Part shown: positions 25,593-32,881 of the stretch, one piece after another
Position numbering within the stretch: the stretch's first letter is position 1
Layout of the letters: the number at the start of each line of letters is the position of its first letter
Source: JAYODZ01 sp965662735
GTDB taxonomy: Bacteria; Pseudomonadota; Alphaproteobacteria; RS24
Direction of reading: 5' to 3'
Assembly: GCA_965662735.1 (NCBI GenBank)
Contig: CBFIIU010000005.1
Location: 1 to 64,000, forward strand
DNA length: 64,000 nt
Translations under genes and position numbers: made by a program
The notes under the pieces: model-generated
Database searches by the model: none
What the model was told of the DNA's origin: nothing
The model's input: the letters and a program-made list of their open reading frames with translations, nothing else

Positions 25593-26510
25593 ATGCGAGA
25601 TAAGAATTCTGAAATGAAACATGTCGAGTCCATCGCCAATGCGATGCGCTCCTTAATGGACCAAGAGCCCAATAGTTCAGGCGCAAGCGGGTCAGGCGCA
25701 AGCGGATCAGGCGCAAGCGGATCGGGGTCCAGCGCGACGCCGCTCGGCGAACTTAAGCCCCTGAGCACATTGCAGACCCCGCTTCAGCCAACACAAAATC
25801 CGTCCGCGCAAGCAGAACCAGAGCGGGGGGCAGACAGTGGAGCAAAGACCAGCTCGGCCTCGAAGGGGTCTGGTCCCAAATCTGCCGCCAAACTGCCCGA
25901 TCTCGAAAATGCGCGTCAGTCGAAACAGGCTCAGGCGAAACAGGCTCAGGCGAAACAGGCTCAATCGAGACAGTCTCAGGCGAAACAGTCTCAGGCCGAG
26001 CCGTCTCAGGCGAAACCATCTCGATCTGAAAAGTCTAACGGAAAACGGTCACAGGCAAAACAAGGCCCGACCGCTCCGGTTCACGCCAATGCTCAGGCCG
26101 CACAAGCTCCCTCGCCCGAGGCTGTCGCCTCTCCCCTATCGCGCCTGTCCTTGCAATTAGGGCGCGCCCTCGCCGATATACGTCGAGGACAAACCGTAGA
26201 AAGCTCGGCACCCCCTCCTCCAGTGACGAATGTGCCCGCCAATCTCGAGAGCCTGAGCGACGCGCTCGAAAAATGCCTTTTTGCACTCGAGGACGAAGCC
26301 GAGCAAAGCCGACATGTCATTTTGGAGGAGCTTGGCCGGTTTGACAGTGCCCAAAGACAAATCATCGGCGAGGCCCATCGCCTGATGACGGCATTTCAAG
26401 AGAATGCGGCACAATGGCTTAACCATGAGCAAAAGACGCTGCAGCGCACAAAAGATGAAATTGCTTCCAAAGAGGCGCTGTTTAAGCGGATCATTGAAGG
26501 CGAAAACTAA
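25593..26510 (+). CDS. unrecognised protein: disordered N-terminus, C-terminal coiled coil
   Basis: I do not recognise the family. Residues 1-200 are low-complexity: three GASGSG-type units (about 30-45), an acidic/proline patch, then a Lys-Gln-Ala run with three KQAQA units (about 110-135) and further SQAKPS repeats, all coded by 12-15 base DNA repeats. Residues about 205-305 look folded, with a helical stretch NLESLSDALEKCLFALEDEAEQSRHVILEEL and a heptad-like end (NHEQKTLQRTKDEIASKEALFKRI). There is no signal peptide or membrane segment. The start may be ATG 25593 or ATG 25614. It lies alone between btuF and the dehalogenase. The repeated 13-mer GAAAACTAAGCGC spans its stop and recurs about 20 bases on. 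Confidence 0.7.
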   Translation: MRDKNSEMKHVESIANAMRSLMDQEPNSSGASGSGASGSGASGSGSSATPLGELKPLSTLQTPLQPTQNPSAQAEPERGADSGAKTSSASKGSGPKSAAKLPDLENARQSKQAQAKQAQAKQAQSRQSQAKQSQAEPSQAKPSRSEKSNGKRSQAKQGPTAPVHANAQAAQAPSPEAVASPLSRLSLQLGRALADIRRGQTVESSAPPPPVTNVPANLESLSDALEKCLFALEDEAEQSRHVILEELGRFDSAQRQIIGEAHRLMTAFQENAAQWLNHEQKTLQRTKDEIASKEALFKRIIEGEN

Positions 26511-26594
26511 GCGCCGAGAAGAAAACTAAGCGCAGAAAAGAGTGCGTGACGGAACAAAGTTGGTGACGGAAAAGAATAAGTGAGGGCGAGCGCA

Positions 26595-27476
26595 ATGCGT
26601 GACCAAGAATGGGGACCTAAAAAATCAATAACCATTGACGGTTTGTCGATGCGCTATGTGGAAATGGGACAAGGCCGACCCATTATTTTTCAACATGGTA
26701 ATCCAACCTCGAGCTATTTGTGGCGCAACATCATGCCGGAACTCGTCGAACAGGGTCGTTGTCTTGCCATCGACCTGATTGGCATGGGGGATAGCGATAA
26801 ATTACCCCCGAATGATTCTGGCGGTTACGGGTTTGAAACCCATGCCCGATTTCTCGAAAAAGCATTGGATGAATTGGGTGCCACTCAAGACATGATCTGG
26901 GTCATCCATGATTGGGGCTCAGCATTAGGCTTTGATTATGCCTGCCGACACCCCGAGCGTGTCGCGGGCATATGCTATATGGAGGCAATCGTGCAGCCCA
27001 TTGCCGATTGGAACGATTGGCCAGAAAACGCGCGCAGTATTTTTCAAGCCTTTCGTTCGCCTGCGGGCCAGGAAATCATTCTCGATAAGAATATTTTTGT
27101 AGAGCGCGTGCTTCCCAATTCGATCCTGCGGACGCTCAGCGAACAAGAAATGGACGCCTATCGCCATCCGTTCCGCGAGCCGGGCGAGGCACGGCGCCCG
27201 ACACTGACCTGGCCGCGCGAAATTCCGATTGCGGGAGAACCTGAAAATGTTGTGAAACGTGTTCAGGCCTATGCCGAGTTTATGGCCGCGAGCCCTATGC
27301 CCAAATTATTCATTAATGCCGAACCAGGGTCGATTTTAACGGGCCCCATGCGGGATTTTTGTCGGTCATGGCCCAATCAAACCGAACGAAGCGTGAAGGG
27401 ATTGCACTTCATCCAAGAAGATAGCCCCGAAGACATTGCATCGGCCCTGAAAACTTGGATTTTGGACCATTTTTGA
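26595..27476 (+). CDS. haloalkane dehalogenase (subfamily II, DhaA/LinB-like)
   Basis: Cytoplasmic alpha/beta hydrolase that replaces a halogen on an alkyl carbon with hydroxyl. Counting from ATG 26595, the nucleophile is Asp106 in HDWGSALGF, Trp107 and Asn36 (QHGNPTSS) are the halide-binding pair, Glu130 (CYMEAIVQP) is the acid and His271 (GLHFIQED) the base. The Trp-Asn pair with the acid after strand 6 is the subfamily II arrangement. A GTG at 26580 is in frame, but the ATG has the better fit to family length (293 residues). No other halogen-metabolism gene is next to it, so the natural substrate (marine halogenated alkanes are possible) is inference. Confidence 0.93.
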   Translation: MRDQEWGPKKSITIDGLSMRYVEMGQGRPIIFQHGNPTSSYLWRNIMPELVEQGRCLAIDLIGMGDSDKLPPNDSGGYGFETHARFLEKALDELGATQDMIWVIHDWGSALGFDYACRHPERVAGICYMEAIVQPIADWNDWPENARSIFQAFRSPAGQEIILDKNIFVERVLPNSILRTLSEQEMDAYRHPFREPGEARRPTLTWPREIPIAGEPENVVKRVQAYAEFMAASPMPKLFINAEPGSILTGPMRDFCRSWPNQTERSVKGLHFIQEDSPEDIASALKTWILDHF

Positions 27477-27534
27477 GGCCCAAAAGCCGCCAAACGCCGC
27501 CTCGACGCCCATTTCCATAAAATTTCCATAAAAA

Positions 27535-27562
27535 AGCCCCGCCCTGAGGGGAGGGCGGGGCT
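27535..27562 (-). terminator. strong minus-strand Rho-independent terminator without an obvious gene
   Basis: Perfect 11-bp stem AGCCCCGCCCT/AGGGCGGGGCT with a 6-base loop. Six As precede it on the plus strand, so a U-tract exists only for minus-strand transcription. No minus-strand coding gene lies between it and the plus-strand sigma-factor gene. A second imperfect inverted repeat, CTGGTATACGC/GCGTATCCAG, sits next to it at about 27563-27595. It may end a small RNA transcribed leftwards from the region 27600-27700. It could still slow plus-strand transcripts from the dehalogenase. Confidence 0.75.
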
Positions 27563-27725
27563 CTGGTATACGCCATTGAGGGGAAGCGTATCCAGCCAGT
27601 CAACTATTTTGACCGATATTGCTTTTACGCCCCGATTAACCAACTAGATCACGGCGAACTTAAATTTTTAGGATTTTTCCGATTTCGCTATTTTACAGGA
27701 CGTTAATTTGGGTCACACTTCGTAT

Positions 27726-28307
27726 ATGACGGCTATTGAAAGCAGCAACGGGCCCCTTTCGGACGAGGATTTGCTGGCGCGCATGGGCGCGGGTGACACC
27801 CAAGCAGCCCGTCATTTTGTTGAACGTCATATCGCTTTCGTGCGTCGGATATGCCACAAAACCCTGTCAAACAGTGCCCTTGCTGATGAGGCTTGCCAGG
27901 AAGTCTTTATCGCCGTTTGGCGAAATGCGGCCTCATTTGAGGCCGGTCATGCCAAAATCACGACGTGGTTGTATCGAATAGCCGTGAACAAGGCCATTGA
28001 TAGCCGGCGGCGCGCCAAGCAAACACAAAATATTGATGATTTTCATCACCTTGCGAGCGATCAAGCCAATGCAGAAGCGGAATTAGCCGTTCAAGATGAT
28101 CACCGTCTGATCGCTTCTGCTCTCAAGCGCCTCGGAGAGGATCAACGTCAAGCCATTGAACTTGTTTACTTTTCGGATATGAAACAATATGAGGCCGCGG
28201 CCATGATGGGCATCTCATTGGCGGCCTTCGAGTCGATTTTACGCCGCGCTCGCCAAGCTTTGCATACCGAATTGGCCCGAGAACGGCCGTCTTTATCCGC
28301 AATATGA
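27726..28307 (+). CDS. ECF-type RNA polymerase sigma factor
   Basis: 193-residue sigma factor when started at ATG 27726 (MTAIESSNG); a TTG at 27708 is an alternative. It has region 2 (about residues 20-90, with ADEACQEVFIAVWRNA and TWLYRIAVNKAIDSRRR) and region 4 (about 130-185, with LGEDQRQAIELVYFSDMKQYEAAAMMGIS and a helix-turn-helix SILRRARQALHTEL). No region 3 is present, as in ECF sigmas. The next two genes, a membrane-anchored protein and a periplasmic metal-sensor homologue, suggest a signalling unit responding to envelope or metal stress; that is inference from context. The leader is AT-rich and may hold an autoregulated promoter, but no clear AAC/CGT motif pair was settled. Confidence 0.9.
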   Translation: MTAIESSNGPLSDEDLLARMGAGDTQAARHFVERHIAFVRRICHKTLSNSALADEACQEVFIAVWRNAASFEAGHAKITTWLYRIAVNKAIDSRRRAKQTQNIDDFHHLASDQANAEAELAVQDDHRLIASALKRLGEDQRQAIELVYFSDMKQYEAAAMMGISLAAFESILRRARQALHTELARERPSLSAI

Positions 28308-28335
28308 ACAACATGTCGCTAGAAAGAGTAAGAAA

Positions 28336-28851
28336 ATGACCCGTAACAGCTCCCCCTTATCAGAAAAACAGGCTCGGCGATTAATGGAGACCTATGGCGG
28401 AGCCCCTGATTTATGGCCAGAGGACATTCGGGATGCCTTGCATGAGGCGATTGACAATTATCCGGGGCTCGCAGCAACTCTCAGCCGCGAAAAAGCCTTG
28501 GACGATAAGATTACCGCCTGCATGCCGCCCATTAGCGACGGGTTTATTTCGCAAATCACCAGCCAGTTTGAGGGTTCCGCCTCCCTCCAGCAGACGCTCG
28601 ACAGAGAAATGCTCTCCCGACAGGACCCGCGCCCCCACCTGTCACAGCAGGGGGCACCGGCTGTCGATACTGCGCGCCGGTCGATTTGGGCCAATGGCGG
28701 CTTGGCGGCGGCGGCGCTTGGCCTTGGCCTGGTGATCGGCTCTTACGTCGCCGATCCTTTATTCGCGGGGCCCATAAATATGGCCACATTAGATGGCTCG
28801 GAAGATGTTTTGGCGTTCACGAGCTTTGAATTATGGACACTCTCGGAATAA
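28336..28851 (+). CDS. putative membrane-anchored anti-sigma-like protein
   Basis: 171 residues. The cytoplasmic N-terminal part (about 1-110) has a helix with RLMETYGGAPDLWPEDIRDALHEA, a pattern common in proteins encoded next to alphaproteobacterial ECF sigma genes. One transmembrane segment follows (about 118-140, AAAALGLGLVIGSYVA) and then a short periplasmic tail. No zinc-type HXXXCXXC anti-sigma motif is seen. The gene starts 28 bases after the sigma gene, with AAGAGTAAG as ribosome binding site, so the two are co-transcribed. The anti-sigma role is inferred from position and topology. Confidence 0.7.
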   Translation: MTRNSSPLSEKQARRLMETYGGAPDLWPEDIRDALHEAIDNYPGLAATLSREKALDDKITACMPPISDGFISQITSQFEGSASLQQTLDREMLSRQDPRPHLSQQGAPAVDTARRSIWANGGLAAAALGLGLVIGSYVADPLFAGPINMATLDGSEDVLAFTSFELWTLSE

Positions 28852-28909
28852 ACCGAGCGAACACAACCCCGATTTCAAATCAGGTCACTAAAACAAATAT
28901 TTGGATTTT

Positions 28910-29576
28910 ATGATGAAATTAACGCGACAAAAAATACTCTCCATTATGCTCGTGGTTTCGGTCGGGCTGAATTTAATTGTCATCGGCGCGGCGGGTTTCG
29001 CGGCTTATCGATTCAATGAAATTCGTGGCCATCCCGGTAGTTGGATTGAAAAACGCCTCCAAAGAGGCGAACGTTATTTCATGCGTCATCTTGAAGAGCC
29101 GGACCGGCAGGTCGCGTCTGATATTTTCAGCCAACATAAACCGGCCATTCGGCAGTCTTTCGAAGAGTTACGCGCGGCTCGACGCGATTTTGGTCAAGCC
29201 TTGCGCCGAGATACCCCGAATTCTGACGAAATCGTGCCAATTTTAGGCCGATCCCAAGAAGCGGCCGACCGCATTAATCGAGAATTCCATGGTTTATTGC
29301 GCGATATGGCAACGCAATTATCGCCCGAAGCACGCCAACGCCTTTCCGCCCACTTGCGACGCCATCATGACACAGATGATGTCANNNNNNNNNNNNNNNN
29401 NNNNNNNNNNNNNNNNNNNNNNNNNNNNNNNNNNNNNNNNNNNNNNNNNNNNNNNNNNNNNNNNNNNNNNNNNNNNNNNNNNNAGAGATCACGACAGAGA
29501 TCACGACAGAGATCACGACAGAGATCACGACAGAGATCACGACAGAGATCACGACAGAGATCACGACAGAGATTAG
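28910..29576 (+). CDS. periplasmic heavy-metal sensor (CnrX/Spy-like) with repetitive tail, interrupted by gap
   Basis: Membrane-anchored periplasmic protein. It has an N-terminal transmembrane segment (about residues 10-33, ILSIMLVVSVGLNLIVIGAA), then a helical domain typical of the metal-resistance/Spy group (RQSFEELRAARRDFGQALRR, LSPEARQRLSAHLRRHH). The start is ATG 28910 or 28913. After 99 Ns (29385-29483) come seven 12-bp units. In the frame of the last codons before the gap (His-Asp-Thr-Asp), the units would read His-Asp-Arg-Asp and the protein would end at TAG 29576. In the frame given by the literal N count they read Arg-Ser-Arg-Gln and end at 29623. The former fits a metal-binding tail better. 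Third gene of the sigma-factor unit. Confidence 0.75.
29385..29483. other. assembly gap, 99 Ns
   Basis: Gap inside the metal-sensor gene, next to a 12-bp tandem repeat that probably defeated assembly. The N count is likely arbitrary, so the frame across it is not reliable. Confidence 0.99.
29484..29573 (+). repeat. 12-bp tandem repeat, at least 7 copies
   Basis: Seven perfect copies of AGAGATCACGAC plus a partial eighth, ending in GATTAG. The array runs into the 99-N gap on its left, so the copy number is a minimum. The unit length of four codons keeps any frame. It codes HDRD, RSRQ or EITT depending on frame. Confidence 0.97.
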
Positions 29577-29746
29577 TTCGGAAGGATACCGATCAAGCGC
29601 TAGATTTTATTCAAAATTATTGAATAATTCTGAATATTATTCAGCCAATACGCGCATTTACAGAATGCGTTTGAATTTGCTGATCGTCCAGTGCAAAGTG
29701 GTGTCAGTGTTTTAGTATGTGAGCCTAAGCTCACAAAGGGGGACGT

Positions 29747-32053
29747 ATGAGTCGCTTGCTCGACCGTTTTTTTCAATTTGTAATCGGTCGCCCGATTATA
29801 ACAGTCTTCATGACTTTGGCCTTGTGCTTTGTCGGTTTGGCTGGCGCCAGCCAGTTGCGCTTTACCAATGATTATCGTTATTTCTTTACGGACCAAAACC
29901 CGTATTTACAAGCATTTGAAGAGTTAGAGCGCACTTACTCGAGCCCCGACACAATTTTATTCGTCATCCAGCCCAGTGAGGGCCCAGCAACCGCGCCAGA
30001 AGCGCTCAAACTGATCGGCATGTTAACCGAGCAGGGATGGCAAATTCCATATTCGACGCGGGTCGACTCGATTACGAACTTCCAAGATACAACGCCGGAT
30101 GGCGACGATCTGATCGTTGCCAATCTTGTTCCTGATCCCTCGGCAGTCACCGAAGCTGATGGGCCGCGCGTCGAAGCGGCTATTCGCGACAACGCCTTTT
30201 TAAACAAGCGGCTGCTCTCCACAGACGGCCGCACAACGGGTGTATTAATTTCTTTGCGTCCCCCACGGGATGACGCGGCAGCCACCACCAGCATTGTAAC
30301 CGCCGTTCGGGATCTCAAAGAACGGGCTTTAGTCGAGCACCCGAATTTTCGCATTGAAATTACTGGGTCGCAAATGCTCAGCAATTCCTTCGCCGAGTCT
30401 GCGCAACGCGACGTTCAAACGCTGACCCCGTTAATGTTTGTTTTTATCGGCCTTATTCTCATTTTAGTGACCCGCCAAATATTTGGCACGATTGCGTCTG
30501 TGATCATTATTGGCCTCTCGGCCCTGACTGCGCTTGGTATCGCGGGTTGGATGGGGATCCCGATGAGCCCCCCCGCCTCAGGCGCGCCAACCATTATCAT
30601 CACCGTGGCAGTGGCTAATTGTATTCACATTATGATCACCGCCATGGCCGGAATGAGTGCTGGGAAAAATAAAACAGAGGCGATTTATGAGAGCTTGAAG
30701 ATCAATGCTCAGCCGATTTTTCTGACGTCGCTGACAACGGCGATCGGTCTGTTTAGCCTGAACTTCTCAGACGCGCCTCCTTATCGGGATCTCGGATCGA
30801 TTTCCGGCATTGGGGCTATTGTTGCCTGGGCGCTGTCGATGTCCTTATTCCCAGCCCTGCTCTCTCTCTTACCGCTCAAATCGAATACGCTTGTGGAGAG
30901 ACAAAGCTCTGGCTTCACGCATTTGGCTGAATGGGTTATTGCGCGTCGGCGGGTTCTGCTGATGAGCATGATGGTCGCCGTCATTGGACTGACGGCGGTG
31001 ATCCCGCGCCTCACTTTCAATGACCGTTTCGTGGAATATTTTGACGACCGGATGGATTTCCGGGTGGCCTCCGATTTTGCCGCAGATAATTTAACGGGCA
31101 TTTATCTTCTTAATTTCTCGCTTCAAAGCGGCAATGCAGGTGGAATTTCCGAACCGGACTATTTGAACAATATCGACAAGCTCGCCAATTGGATGCGGAC
31201 GCAAAATGAAGTGGCCCATGTGGCGGTGTTCAGCGATATTATGAAACGAATTAACCGATCGATGAATGCCGGCAATCAAGACTTTTACCGCATTCCCGAT
31301 AATCGTGAACTGAGCGCCCAATATCTTTTGCTCTATGAAATGTCCTTACCCTATGGGCTGGATCTCAATGACCAGATCAATGTCGATAAATCCGCAACCC
31401 GGATGCTGGTCACCTTAGACGATGTCGGCACCAGTGAGATGCGCGATTTACGGCAGCGGACCCTTGCATGGATGGCCGATAATTTGCCCGAGAATATGGT
31501 GGTCGAACCTTCCGGTCAGGCCGTCATGTTCTCATTCATCGGCGAGCGCAATTTCCAAACCATGACCTATGGCACCATATATGCCTTTATTCTTATTTCG
31601 CTGTGCTTGGTCGTCGCTTTGCGCAGTGTCCGCCTTGGATTAATTAGTTTAATCCCCAATATCGCCCCGCCCGCAGTCGCCATGGGAATTTTTGCGGTTT
31701 TCAATGAATCGGTCGGGTTTTGGACGTCCTTTGTGACAGCAACCGCAATTGGTCTCATTGTCGACGCGACCGTGCACATGTTGTCAAAATATCAACATGC
31801 GCGTGTCACCCTCGGCTACTCGTCGGAAAAGGCCGTGCGTTATAGTTTTTCGATGGTGGGCACCGCGCTTTGGGTCGCCTCATTAATTCTCATTGCGGGC
31901 TTTTTGGTGCTCTACGCATCGCCCTTTAAAATTAACGCCATGTTGGGGCTCGTCGTCTCATTGACAATTTTCGTTGCCCTTATTCTCGACTTCTTGCTCT
32001 TACCACCTTTGTTGATGGCATTTGATAAAAAGTCGAACACGCCAGCCGCTTAA
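29747..32053 (+). CDS. RND-superfamily exporter, MMPL type
   Basis: 768-residue inner-membrane protein with the two-fold RND layout: one transmembrane helix, a large periplasmic loop (about residues 40-220), five helices (about 225-390), then a second helix (about 400-420), periplasmic loop and five more helices (about 610-755). It belongs to the predicted exporters of the RND/MMPL group rather than the drug-efflux HAE group, and is shorter than AcrB. MMPL relatives move lipids, sterols or hopanoids. The ATG follows AAGGGGGACGT. It overlaps no gene, but its stop is 13 bases from the LolA-like gene, and an outer-membrane protein follows, so the three probably form one trans-envelope lipid pathway (inference). 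Confidence 0.88.
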   Translation: MSRLLDRFFQFVIGRPIITVFMTLALCFVGLAGASQLRFTNDYRYFFTDQNPYLQAFEELERTYSSPDTILFVIQPSEGPATAPEALKLIGMLTEQGWQIPYSTRVDSITNFQDTTPDGDDLIVANLVPDPSAVTEADGPRVEAAIRDNAFLNKRLLSTDGRTTGVLISLRPPRDDAAATTSIVTAVRDLKERALVEHPNFRIEITGSQMLSNSFAESAQRDVQTLTPLMFVFIGLILILVTRQIFGTIASVIIIGLSALTALGIAGWMGIPMSPPASGAPTIIITVAVANCIHIMITAMAGMSAGKNKTEAIYESLKINAQPIFLTSLTTAIGLFSLNFSDAPPYRDLGSISGIGAIVAWALSMSLFPALLSLLPLKSNTLVERQSSGFTHLAEWVIARRRVLLMSMMVAVIGLTAVIPRLTFNDRFVEYFDDRMDFRVASDFAADNLTGIYLLNFSLQSGNAGGISEPDYLNNIDKLANWMRTQNEVAHVAVFSDIMKRINRSMNAGNQDFYRIPDNRELSAQYLLLYEMSLPYGLDLNDQINVDKSATRMLVTLDDVGTSEMRDLRQRTLAWMADNLPENMVVEPSGQAVMFSFIGERNFQTMTYGTIYAFILISLCLVVALRSVRLGLISLIPNIAPPAVAMGIFAVFNESVGFWTSFVTATAIGLIVDATVHMLSKYQHARVTLGYSSEKAVRYSFSMVGTALWVASLILIAGFLVLYASPFKINAMLGLVVSLTIFVALILDFLLLPPLLMAFDKKSNTPAA

Positions 32054-32066
32054 ACGGGAGTATTAT

Positions 32067-32876
32067 ATGTTTAAACCAGCAATCACCTTAGCCGTCGCCG
32101 TCGCGCTGATGATCATCCCCGCTCACGCCGTCAATCTGCCCCCTGAGTCCGATCCGGTTGCCCGCGGAACCGCCATTGCTAATGAGACCGATCGTCGGAA
32201 TTTGGGATTTGGCGACAGCACCAGTGATATGAAGATGATCCTCACCAATCAAAATGGTGATGTGAGCACGCGCGAAATTAAATTTAAATCGTTAGAAAAT
32301 AAAAACCCAAAGGACGGCGATTGGAGCATGATCATTTTCGATCAGCCGCGCGATATCGCTGGTACGGCCATGCTGACCTATGCTCATATTCTGGAACCGG
32401 ATGAGCAGTGGATGTATTTGCCGGCACTGAAGCGGGTGAAACGCATTTCTTCTGTCAATAAGTCCGGCCCCTTCATGGGATCCGAATTCGCCTTTGAGGA
32501 TTTCTCAAGCCAAGAAGTTGGTAAATATAGCTATGTCTGGTTACGCGACGAAGCCTGCGGCGATCGGACATGCCATGTGGTCGAGCGGCGCCCCCTCTAT
32601 GAACATTCGGGCTATACACGCATGATCTCTTGGATCGATACCACGGACTATCAAAGCCGGAAAGTCGATTTTTACGATCGTAAAGATGCGTTGCTTAAAT
32701 CCCTGACATTTAGTGATTACCGCCTCTATCTCGATCAATATTGGCGCGCACATGACCTCTATATGGAAAATCATGTCACGCAAAAAACAACACGTCTCAC
32801 ATGGGAAAACTATGTGTTTCAATCCGGTCTGACCGAGAAGGACTTCAACCAAAATAGCCTGAAACGCGCGCGGTAA
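32067..32876 (+). CDS. outer-membrane lipoprotein-sorting protein, LolA-like
   Basis: 269 residues starting at ATG 32067 (MFKPAITLAV), with a signal peptide cleaved near AHAVN. The periplasmic beta-rich domain has the LolA-like pattern of proteins found with MMPL transporters: MKMILTNQNGDVSTREIKFKS, DEQWMYLPALKRVKRISS, GSEFAFEDFSS and a late DFYDRKDALLKSLTFSDY. The classical LolA carries lipoproteins; members next to RND exporters are thought to carry lipid substrates instead. Two cysteines (ACGDRTCHV) may form a disulfide. It starts 13 bases after the exporter and ends 5 bases before the outer-membrane gene. Confidence 0.88.
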   Translation: MFKPAITLAVAVALMIIPAHAVNLPPESDPVARGTAIANETDRRNLGFGDSTSDMKMILTNQNGDVSTREIKFKSLENKNPKDGDWSMIIFDQPRDIAGTAMLTYAHILEPDEQWMYLPALKRVKRISSVNKSGPFMGSEFAFEDFSSQEVGKYSYVWLRDEACGDRTCHVVERRPLYEHSGYTRMISWIDTTDYQSRKVDFYDRKDALLKSLTFSDYRLYLDQYWRAHDLYMENHVTQKTTRLTWENYVFQSGLTEKDFNQNSLKRAR

Positions 32877-32881
32877 CGCTC

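Noticed and set aside
29289..29623. Arg-Ser-Arg-Gln repeat tail for the metal-sensor protein
   Set aside because: It depends on the arbitrary N count; the HDTD codons just before the gap support the HDRD register and a stop at 29576.
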